Notes under the pieces: generated by a model
Seen by the model: the letters and a program-made list of their open reading frames with translations, nothing else
Told to the model about the DNA's origin: nothing
Database searches by the model: none
Shown here: in pieces, positions 39,530-52,329 of the stretch
How the letters are laid out: every line of letters starts with the position of its first letter
Position numbering within the stretch: the stretch's first letter is position 1
DNA from: Megascapheus bottae
Taxonomy: Eukaryota; Chordata; Mammalia; Rodentia; Geomyidae
DNA length: 64,000 bases
NCBI GenBank assembly: GCA_024803745.1
Contig: JANJXV010000025.1
Location: 21,584,110 to 21,648,109 of the forward strand
Reading direction: 5' to 3'
Position numbers and translations under genes: made by a program

Positions 39530-39740
39530 TCTTTTTTTTTCATATATTTTTATTGTAATTAATAGAAGGGTTACATTATATTTGCCAGATAGAACGTGCA
39601 TTAATTCACATACATTGCTACCCTTTCTAAAATCTTAATTTATTGTTAGGATGATATACAGAGGGGTTCCAGTTACATATGTAAGATAATGTATTTCTTT
39701 TCAAACACTGTTATCTCCTCCCATGTTTTTCTCCCACTTT
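39530..39740 (-). mobile_element. Diverged, truncated copy of the short retroposon seen at 28.2 and 29.8 kb, plus adjoining repeat
   Basis: Antisense sequence at 39530-39635 matches the AATAAA-ended unit (TTTATTGTAATTA.. TTTGCCAGATAGAA.. TTAATTCACATACATTG) but lacks its 5' portion. The adjoining 39640-39740 (GATATACAGAGGGG) resembles 2598-2700, another dispersed repeat of unknown class. Confidence 0.6.
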
Positions 39741-39764
39741 CCTTCCTCTCCAATCTCCCCACCC

Positions 39765-39955
39765 TCCAGCTTTTTTTGCTGAACCCTAGTATACTACTAC
39801 TTGAGCAAGTGCCACTTCTGGCCTTTTAGTAGTTTTGGGGTTTTTTTCTCACATACTTTCCTGTCCAGGCTGGCTTTGAATCATGATCCTCAGAAATCTG
39901 TCTCCTGAGTAGCTAGGATTATAGGCATAAGCCATCAGCACCCAACCTGCTCCCA
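39765..39955 (-). mobile_element. Type B SINE
   Basis: Antisense copy ending GTAGCTAGGATTATAGGC, inside the L1M host. Confidence 0.7.
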
Positions 39956-40085
39956 GATTTCAATTTACATTTGCCTTATGATTAGTGATACTGAATATCC
40001 ATACTAGATACACCATCTCACATTTCTGCCAAAGGTGCACAAGTGCTTTAAGCACTACATCCTTTCCATTCCCCATTATTTCCTG

Positions 40086-41104
<1,019 letters not shown>

Positions 41105-41209
41105 AAAAAGTCCTGGTTTTTTTGATAGTAGCCATCCTGATGGATATGAGGTGGTTTCATTGTAGTTTTGATTGACATTCCCCTAGTGATTAATGTTAAT
41201 GTATTTTTC

Positions 41210-41414
41210 TTTTTTTTTTTTTTTTGCCAGTCCTAGGCTTGGCCTCAGGGCCTGAGCACTGTCCTTGGACTTCTCAAGGCTAGCACTCTACCACTGAGCC
41301 TCAGCACCACTTCCGGCTTTTTTCTACGTATGTGGTACCAAGGAATCGAACCCGGGTCTTCGTGCATGCATGCTAGGCAAGCACTTTAACCACTAGGCCA
41401 AACTCCCAGGCCCA
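41210..41414 (-). mobile_element. Type A SINE with 15-bp TSD in L1M
   Basis: TSD GTTAATGTATTTTTC at 41195-41209 and 41415-41429. Confidence 0.92.
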
Positions 41415-41579
41415 GTTAATGTATTTTTCATGTGCTTTGTGGCTCTGTTCTTTGGAAGTCTATACAAGTCCTTTACCATTTTTAACTGATACATTGCAGG
41501 AGTTTTTTGTTGTTGTTGACTAATTTTAGAAATTATATTAACTCTTAATCATAAAACCTGGAAATCTTTTGTGATTGTA

Positions 41580-42135
41580 TCTGGAGTTTCATATTTTTGT
41601 ACTGAGGTTTGGGGTTTGAACTCAAGGTCTCACATCCTTAGCTTTTTTTGCTCAAGGCTGGTGCTCTACCACCTAAACCACAGCTCCATTTCTGGCTTTT
41701 TGTGGTTAACTGGAGATAAGAGTCTCTTTCCTGCTGGGATGGCTTCAAACTACAATCCTTAGATCTCAGCCTCTTAAGTAGCTAAGATTAGAGGCTTAAA
41801 CCACTGGTAAACTGGCAGTTTTTGTTTTGTTTGGTTTTTTGCCAATCTGGGGCTTAAGCTCAGGGCCTGCCCACTGTCCTTGGATTTTCTCAAGGCTAGA
41901 TAGAACTCTACCACTTGTGCCTCAGCAACACCTCCAGCTTTTTTTTTTTTTTTTTTTTTTGCCAGTCCTGGGGACTGAAATCAGGGCCTGAGCTCTATCC
42001 TTGCCTCAGGACTAGTGCTCTACCACTTGAGCCACCCCACTTCTGGCTTTTCTATGTATATGGTACTGAGGAATCAAACCCAGGTCTCTGTGCATGCTAG
42101 GCAAGCACTCTAACCACTAGGCCAAACTCCTGGCC
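41580..42135 (-). mobile_element. Type B SINE and two tandem type A copies
   Basis: Antisense type B at 41580-41820, a type A right half at 41840-41937 and a nearly full type A at 41940-42135. Confidence 0.78.
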
Positions 42136-42489
42136 TTGGTTTTGTTTTTTAAGCTTTCCAAATTGAGAACTGTTTAGGAAATAAAGTCACAGTGTTAAAT
42201 TCTGATTAGGACAGGCAGCACTTCAATGTCTTAGAATAATGTGCAGAAGTTTCCTCCTACCTGGTTAGCTTTGGGCTCAGCTTTCTCAGGTCACCAGACT
42301 CACAGTTGTCTAATTCTGTTCTGTTCTCTTTGCACAGACAGAAACTAGCTCATATATATCCCTGATAAAGTAAAAGTAAAAAAAAAATTCATGTATTAAT
42401 ACCCTCTTTCATAAAACTTTTAGCAAAATGATACATTTTTGGTTTTGTTTTTCTTCAGACAGGATTTTGTGCATGTCTGTATACAATCT

Positions 42490-43950
42490 ACATGTACCCT
42501 GTTCCTGGAGCTTGAAATCGGGGCCTGAGCACTGTCTCTTAGCTTTTTGCTCAAGGCTAAAGGTGTGTGACTTAAGCCACAGTTCCACTTCTGGCTTTTT
42601 GGTGGTTAGAGATGAGTCTCAAAGACTGCTGCCTGAGCTGGCTTTGAACCATGATCCTTCAGATTTCAGCTTCATGAGTAGTTAGCATAACAAGCTTGAG
42701 CCACTGGGGTCTGGCCAGACAGAATTTCGTTTTTTGGTCATGGGGCTTGAATTCAGGGCCTGAGTGCTGTCCTTGAGCTCTTTTGCTCAAAGCTAGTACT
42801 TTACCACTTTGAGCCACAGTACCATCTCATTTTCTGGTGGTTGATTAGAGGCAAGAGTCTCAGAGACTTTCCTGCCTGGGGTGGCTTTGACCCATGATCT
42901 TCAGCTCTCAGCCTCCTCAACAGTTAGAATTACAGGCATGAGCTACTAGTACATGACCAGATGAAATTTTCTATATAAACCCAGGCTGGTCTTTTTAATT
43001 CATGATCCTTGTACTTCAGCTCCAAGTACTATTATAAACTGCAGGGACTATAGATGTGAACACTGGTATACTAAAACGTCTTAGGTCATCATATTTCTTG
43101 GTACAATTATCTTTTTGATCACTTTCTTCCTTCTTTCAAGAAGCTTTTGGATTCAAAGCCTTTTCTACATATTTCATTAAAGCATAAGATTATATATTTT
43201 AGGGTATTCAAATCATTAGTATTTAAATGATGACAGTTCATTGAATTAACACCTTTGTCGTTATACTACTACCACTGGTATACTTGAAGTTACCCTTAAT
43301 TTTCAGGTATAGGCAAGATGATGCAAACCCATCCTGATTTTCTTTTTGATGTGTGAGCATACTCAGCCATGTGTACCAGTACTTTTTTTTTGGGGGGGGG
43401 TGGGTTGCCTGGGCACACTGTTCCTAAGCTATTTTGCTCAAGGCTAGCCCTCTACCACTTTAAGCCACAACACCAGTTCTGGTTTTCTGGTGGCTAATGG
43501 AGAGTCTCACACTTTCCTGCTCAGGCTGGCATCAAACCACAATCCTCACCCTCCTGTATAGCTAGGATTACAGGTATAAGCCACCAGCAGCCAGCTGCAT
43601 TCTAATTTTTGTCTCAAGGAATTGAATTAGCCAGGTGCCAGTGGCTCATGTTTATAATCCTAGCTACTATGAAGGCTGAGGTCTGAGATCACAGTTCAAA
43701 GCCACTGCAAGCTTTGATACTTTTGATACTTTTTTTTTCCTGGTCCTGGGGCTTGAACTTAGGGCCTAGGTGCTGTCCCTGAGCTCAAGGTTAGCGCTTG
43801 AGCCAAAGAATCACTTCCAGGTGTGTTTTTTGTTTTTGTTTTTCTGAGTAGTTTAGTGAAGACTCTCATGGACTTTTCTGCCTGGGCTGGAACCCTGATC
43901 CTCAGATTTCAACCTCCTGAGTAGCTAGGATTACAGGTGGGTGCCTGGCC
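42490..43950. mobile_element. Type B SINE cluster
   Basis: Antisense copies at 42490-42715, 42735-42960, 43380-43600 and 43725-43950; a plus-strand left half at 43625-43710. The segment 43080-43380 is AT-rich with nothing recognised. Confidence 0.75.
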
Positions 43951-43969
43951 GTGACATTCTTTGTCTCGT

Positions 43970-45620
43970 TAGCCATGAAAAAGAAAAAGAAATAAAGCTG
44001 TGGCTCAAGTGGCACAAGCCTTGAGCAAAAAACCTAAAGGACAGTGCCTAGGCTCTGAGTTCAAGCCCTGGTATCAGCACCAAAAATAATAATAATAAAC
44101 TATCTTTAAAGGACTCTGTTATTTAAATAGTAAATACTAATAAGTAGTAGGATGGAGGATAAAACACAGTACCTCAAATCATGATAGTTGGGAAAAAAAA
44201 TTTCCTTCAGGTAAAATTCATGTTTTTCCTCCTGATGGTCTGCAGCATTACCCAACACAAAAATAATTTGGAACTGTTATTACCATTATCTCTTACCTCT
44301 TTTGTGTGTTTTGTGTATGTCTGTGTATGGTGCCAGTCCTGGGGCTTGAGCTCAGGAGCTGTACCTGTGTTTTTTGTGTTCAGTGCTAGTGCTCTATTAC
44401 TTGAGCTACAGGCTCACTTCCAGCCTTTTGGTGGTTAATTGGAGATAAAGGTTCCCACGTATGGGGGGGAGGGGAAAGTGGGAGTGTAGCTTAGTTGGTA
44501 GAACACTAACCAGTAAGCCAAAATGACAGGTACTGAGTATGAGTCACAGTCTGTCATCATGAACTTTCCTGTCTGTCTGGCTTAAAATCTCAATCATTTT
44601 AGGTCTCCTGAACAGCTAGGATTGCAGAATGAACCACTCATATCTGGAAATTTTCTCCATCTAATAGTTGAATAGACTGGACCTACCATGCAACATACCA
44701 AGGACTGCATTGCAAGGAAGGATTGGAAGATGGGCTCCTGCTAGTTTTCTACATACTTTGCCAAAGCCTGGATCAGAAATAAAATAGGCCTTATGTGGTG
44801 GCTCTTGGTGTGCTGGCAAATGTTATCAAGACACGCACCTCAACAAAACTAGCCAGGAGAGATGGTCTGTCATCTCAGTTACAGGGAGTCATATTAGCCC
44901 TTCTAGACTGGTCTAGACAAAACTAAAGACTCTATTTGAAAAATAACTAGCCAGGTTCTAGTCCCCATACCTATAATCCTAGCTACTCTGGAAGCTGAGA
45001 CCTGGAGGACTGCAGTTCCAAGCCAGGCGAAGAAAAGACTTCTCTAAACACTATTTGCTGGATTTAGGTTGATGCTCTCTCTATATCGAAGATGTTATTC
45101 CACTGTCCCCTAATTTCCATTATTCTTGTTTAGATAATGAAAAAGTCGATTTGGACTTCACTTTTTTTTTTTTTTTTTTTTTTTGCCAGTCCTGGTCTTG
45201 GGGTTAGGGCCTGAACACTGTCCTTGGACTTGCTTAAGGCTTAGCACTCTACCACTGGAGCCTCAGCATCACTTCCAGCTTTTTTCTATGTAGGTGGTCC
45301 GAGGAATCGAACCTAGGTCTTCGTGCATGCTAGGCAAGCATGCTACCACTAGGCCAAACTCCTGGCCCCCTCACTTAACTCTTTCTTGCCGGAGGCTGGT
45401 GGCTCACACTTCTTATCCTAGCTACTCAGGAGGCTGAGATCTGAGGACTGCAGTTCAAAGCCAGCCCAGGCAGAAAAGTCCCCACGAGATTCCTAGGTCC
45501 AATTAACCACTTCAAAACTGGAAGTGGCATTGTGGTAAAGCGCTAGCCTTAAGGACAAAGAGGCTCGAGGACAAGTGCCCAGGCCTGGGCCAGGAGTTCA
45601 AGCCCCAGAACAGCATACAA
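43970..45620. mobile_element. Right-half, type B, ID and type A SINEs upstream of the alternative BCL7C exon
   Basis: Right-half piece at 43990-44085, minus-strand type B at 44325-44470, ID remnant at 44478-44555, B-type left half at 44945-45050, minus-strand type A at 45160-45370 and plus-strand type B at 45390-45620. Confidence 0.7.
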
Positions 45621-45729
45621 AACAAACAAAAAACCACAAAGCCAAAGCCCCATCTTCCTAGTCTGGGGGTGTGCAGGGGAGGGGAGTTTGAGGCGCCGTG
45701 GAAATGCTACCCAGATTTTTCTCTCCTTG

Positions 45730-46500
45730 CAGGATTCGGGAATGAGGATGACGAGAAGAGCTCTCCAGGAGAAAGGCCTGAAAACAGAACCCCTCAGGCG
45801 GCTCCTTCCCCGGAGGGGCCTCCGGACAAATTCCAGGCCCAGTTCCGTGGTACCAGATGCCCGAGTTTCTGGGGGAGGAAGCAAGGCCCCCAGGGCGCCC
45901 AGGACGGTCCCCCAAGGGAAAGGGAGGTGAAGCGGCTCTCCCCACCACACGAGGCCGCTAGGCCGCCCTCAGCCCGCGTCCGCTCGTGCCCGGCGCCGCA
46001 GTGCAGGACACGGAGGGCAGCGGCCCTGCTGGCCCCGGCCTAAGGCTCACCAGCGCCCCACCTGTGGGAAAGGCCTGCGGGGGAACTCTGACCCCAGGAA
46101 CCCTGAGAGGCCTCCAGGCCGCCCCTCACCTCAGCCACCGCAGCCTCACAAGCTCAGGCGCTCCCTCCTGCCGCCCTCCAAGCCTCACCCAGCTCGCGCG
46201 AGAACGAGAGTAGCAGGAAGCAGTGCGCAGGCCCAGGGCTGAGGGCCTCGTGCGTGTTCACGCGGTGCCGCGCCGCCGCGCCGAGGCTCACGCATGCGCG
46301 GAGAGGCCACGCGGTCCCACAAACCTGCTGAGCGCGGGGGGAGGGTGGGTTGTGAGCGACCCGAGCGTCCGCGCCGGAGCTTCCGCCTGGCACCCACCCT
46401 GCCAGTCGACCTGGGAACCTGCAGGGCCCAGAGGCCTTCTTCTTCCACGGCCGCGAACCGGGGCGTCGAAGGACAGGATGGAGGCTGGCAAATGAACCGT
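45730..46500. promoter_or_regulatory. CpG island over the alternative BCL7C exon
   Basis: About 770 bp, GC-rich, CpG-dense, SINE-free. Many open frames on both strands overlap here, which is expected from low stop-codon density. It could be a promoter as well as an exon. Confidence 0.6.
45733..45930 (+). CDS. BCL7C: Candidate alternative last exon of BCL7C (long isoform)
   Basis: A strong acceptor (tttttctctccttgcag) ends at 45732. Reading on in phase 0, as required by the BCL7C exon 5 donor, gives 65 codons then TGA. Joined to residues 1-177 this yields a 242 aa protein. The tail starts DSGMRMTRRALQEKG and ends PQGKGR; it is very basic (13 Arg and 4 Lys against 4 acidic residues), unlike the acidic tail from exon 6. 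I recall that human BCL7C has a longer isoform of about this length with a basic C-terminus encoded far downstream, but could not check it here. The 23 kb intron consists mostly of repeats. Other open frames across this CpG-rich block are probably shadows. No AATAAA was seen in the following kilobase. Confidence 0.68.
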   Translation, partial: DSGMRMTRRALQEKGLKTEPLRRLLPRRGLRTNSRPSSVVPDARVSGGGSKAPRAPRTVPQGKGR

Positions 46501-46649
46501 TTGAGTAGTTCCAAGGGCTTTCCCCAAATTCTTGCTTCCTGACTTTCCTGGCCTGCTGGGAAATAATGTCTTCTGTTGGTGTAGGGCTTCCCCTGGGCCA
46601 GGCATTGCAGTCTGTGGGAACCACATCCCATTTCATCCTCACCACCTCC

Positions 46650-47156
46650 CGGGTCATAGACAATGATCATTTCACATTGTGCAGATGGACAAGGTGCGTC
46701 TTCAGGAGGCGAGAGGACTTACTCCAGGCCTCATAGCCAGGGTGGGGCGGAACCAGCACTGTGAACCCAGGCCGGCCGGCCTGCCTGACTCCTGACTCCA
46801 CAGCCCGTGCTACTACCACCTGTCTTGCCCGACATGCTGGATTGAGGCTGTGAATTCATCTGTTGTAGGTAGCATCCATTTTTCTCAGTGGTAAATAACA
46901 CGACAGTTTTTTGTTTTTTGTTTTTAAATTCTAGAGTATTCTTGCCGCCGGTGGCTCACACCTGTAGTCCAAGAGGCTGAGATCCGAGGGTCACGGTTTG
47001 AAGCCAGCCCAGGCAGGAAAATTTGTGAGGCTCTTTTCTCCAATTAATCACCAAAAAGCTAGAAGTAGGTGAGTAGCTCGAGTGGCATAGTGCTAGTCTT
47101 GTGCACAAAAGCTCAGGGACAGCACCCATGCCCCAAGTTCAAGTCCCAGGACCAGT

Positions 47157-47190
<34 letters not shown>

Positions 47191-47538
47191 TCAGTGATTG
47201 AGATGACATGGAAATTCAGTGCTTAAGGCTGGTGTTTCTTCTGCCTGAGCCCAGAAGTTCCTTGGATGATCTCTTGTGGAACCTCTCTAGAATGACATTA
47301 ATGAAGGAAGCACCAGTCCAAAGCCAAATCCTGTGTGGATACTATGTGGAGTCCAAGGAAAATGGCCTCTTTACTATTTCCTTTACTACTGGCTGCTTAG
47401 GAGGTTCAAGTAACAAAGAATTATTATTAATGCTTCCAAATTCCCAGGTATTCATATTCAGGACTTAGGAATGAAAAAGTGGAATTGTTGAAAATTCCAG
47501 AAATTGTTATTCTTTATTTTTCATAACTTTCTGAGCTC

Positions 47539-47580
<42 letters not shown>

Positions 47581-49360
47581 CACACAACTAAGCTGTAGAA
47601 ATATTTGAAAACCTGAGCTGGGAATAAGTAGCTCACACTTGTAATCATAGTTACTCTGGAGGCTAAAATCTGAGGATTGAGGTTTGAAGCTGGCCTGGAC
47701 AGAAAAAACTCTAGATTCTTATCTCTAATTAATCAGCAAAATGCTGGGTAGAGCATCAGCTGTGAATGAAAAAGTTAAGTGAGAGCTTGAGGCACTAAAT
47801 ACCAAAACATACATACATACATACATACATACATCATCAACTGGAAAATGGCAGCAAATATTATTTGGTAGTATTTAAATTAACAAAATGTTTAAATATC
47901 CAACTAGATTAACAGCAGTACACATAAGTTGAAATTGCTAAAATAGCAATTTACCAATATAGGATTTTTTGGTTTTGTTGTTTTGTTTTTATGTTTTTGG
48001 TGGTACTGGAGTTTGAACTCAGGACTTTGTCCTTGCTAGGTCATGCCAGCCCAAACTTGACTTGTTTTCAAAATACGTTGTTTCTCAGAAAATCAATCAT
48101 CAGATTTGTATATAAAAGATAATGGTGGGCCAGGAGTTTGGCCTAGTGTTAGAGTGCTTGCCTAGCATGCCCGAAGACCCATGTTCGATTCCTCGGTACC
48201 ACATACTTAGAAAAAGCTGGAAGTGGTGCTAAGGCTCAAGTGGTAGAGCTCTAGCCTTGAGAAAGTCCAAGGACAGTGCTCAGGCCCTGAGCTTAAGCCC
48301 AGGACTGGCAAAAAAAAAAGAAAAAAATATAATGGTGTAACCATACTCATATTTATTTTATTTGTGAATGTGACTCTGTCAACAACAGGCAGGGCCACAG
48401 ACACAATTTTAACATGTCAAGAACAAGTTTAACATGTCAGGAGCTACAAAAAGACTGGGCTCCTGTCCCAAGTTCCAGAAATGTCTACCGTAACTTCAGA
48501 TTCTGTCAGCCTTTTCTTGTCTTCCTTTTGGTTTGATTGATATCAGTGTACTCCTTCAAAATGAGAATTCCTATATGTTAGTAAGCATAAATTCTCAAAG
48601 GAAAATTGTAGTACTTTCCGGCCCTCATACTCACACTCAGCTCTTGCTCAGGGCTGGCACTCTACCACTTAAGTCACGACTCAACTTCGATTTTTGCTGA
48701 CTAATAGAAGATAAGAATCTCATAGGCTTTTTTAAAATCCAGGCTGTCCTTGAACTGCAGTCTTCAGATCTTGGCCTCTTGAATCACTAGCATTACAAGT
48801 GTGAACCATCAGCACTTGGCCTTCACTGATTGTTTTTTGACATTTAAAAAAAAGAAAAAGAAAAACAACTCTTATTTCCCAACAACGGAAGAAATGGCTT
48901 CCTAGGAACACCATCCTGTGTGGTCCTAACGTCCTTTAGTAGTGTCTCCTCTAGCTCAGTCACGAAAGCTTGTCACAGGCCATGGAGCCAGACAGTCCAA
49001 GGATGGAACCCAGGCTTTGCCAGGTTCTGGGTTGTGAGACCTTGGGAGCCTCAATTTACCTCTCTGCGCTTTGATTTAATGAGTAGAATAATGTCTAGAA
49101 AATAATATGCTTGCTTTGTGAAGTGATATTGTGTGGCTTTGGAGTCAGACAGTCCAAGACTCAACTCCTAGCTTCATTACGTACTACCTCTAACTTGGAA
49201 CCAATTCTAATCAGTCCACTTTTCTCTTCTGTAACATGAGGACACATAAGTCCTCATTTTGGTTGGGGTGGGTTTAAACGGGACCACATATGAAAATGCT
49301 GGACACAGACACCGCACGGTGTGTTGTGAATGCTAAATGCTTGATGAATGTGAGCCATTG
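46650..49360. mobile_element. MIR, SINEs and (CA)n downstream of the CpG island
   Basis: MIR-like at 46690-46820 and 49120-49360; plus-strand type B at 46935-47160 and 47610-47800; (CA)n at 47157-47184 and 47540-47577; (ACAT)n at 47808-47834; minus-strand type B at 48620-48825. No coding signal. Confidence 0.65.
48128..48328 (+). mobile_element. Type A SINE with TSD
   Basis: TSD ATAATGGTG at 48119-48127 and 48329-48337. Confidence 0.88.
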
Positions 49361-49749
49361 CGGTCACGACCTGCTGTGTCTGCCTCACAGGGCAGGTATG
49401 AGGATGATGGGGCAGGTGTGGGGGGTGGTGCTCGGGGGTGCTTTCTAAATGGTACCTCTTCAGAGATGGAATGGTCAGAAATTGTGGGCAGACATTAGTA
49501 GACTCCTCAAGTAGGGCACCTGGGAATACTTCCGTTCATAGAAGGTCACTGAGGAGATGCCACCACGATGGCATCTGGGAAAAGGCATACAGAGTGCTCT
49601 TAGCTGATAGTCAATTCCAACTAAGTAGCTCAACGCCAATGGAAACAGATAACTGATTTTCAAAAGTAAGCATTGGGAAATTGATGATAAATGGAAACTA
49701 CCCACTGCGTATGTAGGAGGTTTTGGTTGTTTTGATTATTGTTTGTTTT

Positions 49750-49848
49750 CTGGTGCTGGTATTGGGGCTTGAATTCAGGGCCTGGGCACTGTCTCTGAGC
49801 TTTTGCGCCCAGCACTAGCACTCTACCACTTGAGCCGCAGCTCCACTT

Positions 49849-49903
<55 letters not shown>

Positions 49904-50940
49904 AATATGAGATAAGAATCTCATGGTCTTTCCTGCCAAAAAGACCATGGCTGGCTTCAAATCATGATCCTCAGATCTCAGCCTCCTGAGTAGCCAGGAT
50001 TACAGGCGTGACCACCAGAGCCCATCTGTATTTGTTATTTTTCATAGGAATCACATCATAGGAAGGGGACATGACAAAAAGCAGTGAGGGAATTCTGATG
50101 CTTATCTGAAACTGTTGCTAATGATAAGCTGGACTGAGGAACTATCCCTTGAGCAGGGAACATGTTCTATTGTGATGTATCTGCACATGTGTTGTTCTTC
50201 GTACACAAGATGTGGGCCAAGCTTGGCTCAAAAAGCCTTCCCGAGATGACTTTACATGTTCTTGACAACAGCCTCCTGAAGTCAGTCCTGGCACTGTTCC
50301 CAGTTTGCAGAAGAGGGCTGACGTCTGGGAAAGTTAAAGCCAGTGTCCAAAGTCACAAGTCTTCTATGATGTCAACTCCAAATTAGACAGTCCAAGCCTT
50401 CCACCTACACAGTCGCCTCAACCCACCATCAGCAGACTGCTGATCTCATTCAAGGATGAAGAAAACCCAAAAGTATAAGGTTGGAATGCCCAAGTGTCCT
50501 CTTTTTTTTTTTTTCTTCAACAAATCTCTCTCCTGACATTACCCCTGTTTCTCTGGATGCATCTTTGCTGCTTTTTTTCTGGCTAGTCCTTGAGTCAGGG
50601 CCCTCAGGGACCATCACTGGATATCTCTTTGTGTGTCACTGTCTCTCTTTTGGGGGGGACAGGGCCCAGGTGCTGTTTTGCTCAAGGCTGGAGCTCTACT
50701 TCCAACTCCACTTCCAGCCCTTTTGCTGGTTACTTGGAGATAAGAGCCTCACAGCTTTCCAGGCAGCTTTGAACTGCTATCCTCAGATCTCAGCTTCCTG
50801 AGCTAGGCATGAGCTAGGAACTCTTGGTGCCCAGTGCTTGCCAGTTCAGTCTCTCTCTCTCTCTCCCTCTCCTTCTCCCTCTCCCCCTCCCCCCCTCTCT
50901 CTGTCTCTCCCTCCCCTCCCTCCCTTCCTCCCCTCCCTCT
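49750..50940. mobile_element. Type B SINEs, (TG)n, MIR and CT-rich tract
   Basis: Minus-strand type B at 49750-50030 carries an internal (TG)n at 49855-49900. MIR-like at 50230-50400, minus-strand type B at 50590-50830 and a CT/CCT-rich tract at 50850-50940. Confidence 0.7.
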
Positions 50941-51802
50941 GTAAATGATGAAAAATCTTTATACCAACAACTTTAGCTCCTGTCCACTTCTCATCCAAAC
51001 CAGACTGCCCCTCAACTAGCACCTTCTTGACCTCTCCTCTCAAAGTTTTCTGGGTTCCTATCTTAGGATCTTTCCCTCAACCCACTTCTCCTGAGTTCCC
51101 CCTTCTCCTTATCATGACCTCCCAGTTTCAAATATTTGTGGAAGTTGGGCAATCCAGGACACTTTCCAAGAAGAAGCCTCTGGAATTCATTCTTGGGGTG
51201 AGGGATGGACTGCAGGGTATGTTCTGGCAATGAACTTAAGAGAATCAGATTCATTCTTTATTCAGAAAACTGTCTCCTGACTGCCCAAAGATGAAGTCTG
51301 CCTGAGTAGCAGGTGTGGAAGATGCATTCATAAGCAAAACAGGAGCTCCGGTTTTGGGGTGGGGGGAGCTCCAAGGCAATCCTTTCTCAAATACACACTT
51401 ATACACTGACCTGTGTTGTGAAGAAAACATTCCATGGCTACAGATGTCTAAACTGGGGAGGCAAGAAAGTGAGAATACTGTTCCTGAGATCCCATTAGAG
51501 GCACGGGAATTCAGTGTAAAGGCAGCAGTAGGGACAGGAAGGCCCACAAGTGGGAAAGAGCTTGGTGCATTGGAAAAATGGCTGTTGTAGTCTGTGCCAC
51601 AGAAGCTGAGCATTCTGGGAACTAGTTAATGGGAATGGTCTTGTGAACCTGGTAAGGAATTTAGGATTTCTTTTCTGGTTTAACTTCATTTAGAAATCAT
51701 CTCCAAATTACAGAAAAGTTGAGAGAATGGTACAAAAGGGCATCCAGTTTTCCTTCACTCTAAATTCTCTATTGTTAATATTTGACCCCCTGTGAGCCCC
51801 CT

Positions 51803-51836
<34 letters not shown>

Positions 51837-52320
51837 ACATATATACCTTTTATTCTAAACAATTTGAGGCTATGTTGCATACATCATGTTCCTAACTACA
51901 GTGTATATTTCCTCTCATAATACCTTGTTCACTTCACTGAGGTTAACCTTGATACAGTATGGCAGCTAATTTGTTGGTGGTCTCTTTACTGTCTTTCCTG
52001 TAGCATTTTCTGCATTAGTACAGGGTCAAGCTAGGAATGATGTGTCGCATAATGTTATTTCTCTTCAGTGTCTTTTTCTCTGGAGTAGTTAGCTTTTCTC
52101 TGTCTTTTATGATGCTGACTTACTGAAGAGTGCAGTCTTCCCCTTTATTTTAATAGAACGATTCTCCTACCCAGCTTGTCTGTTGTTGTCTTTTTTTCCA
52201 TTAATGTATTACATAGGGGTTATGAATTCAGTACTGGATGACTATATAAGTGACACTGTATCTTGCTCAGAGTAGCATCTGCAGGTACACAATGTCTATC
52301 TCTCTGGTGATTTAAATTTT
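50941..52320. other. Gene-free, SINE-free stretch
   Basis: About 1.4 kb without SINEs. It contains a ZNF143-like site (51611-51627), a (CT)n tract at 51806-51836 and L1-like AT-rich text from about 51690 to 52320. No convincing exon. Confidence 0.5.
51611..51627 (-). promoter_or_regulatory. ZNF143-type motif
   Basis: Minus strand reads ACTAGTTCCCAGAATGC, close to the ACTACAnTTCCCAGnATGC consensus. It lies in one of the few SINE-free stretches of the right half. Motif evidence only. Confidence 0.35.
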
Positions 52321-52329
52321 CACTACCCA

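Noticed and set aside
45669..46043. Open frame of 124 codons overlapping the alternative BCL7C exon in another frame
   Set aside because: Its phase does not fit the BCL7C exon 5 donor, and the composition is what stop-poor GC-rich DNA gives in any frame.
46216..46240. Similarity to human miR-4519 (AGCAGTGCGCAGG then GGGCTG)
   Set aside because: Match is from memory, short, and interrupted by extra bases in a GC-rich block. No hairpin was verified.
46154..46670. Long minus-strand open frames of 161 and 169 codons
   Set aside because: They overlap each other in different frames within a CpG island and run into an old repeat; no domain or splice support.
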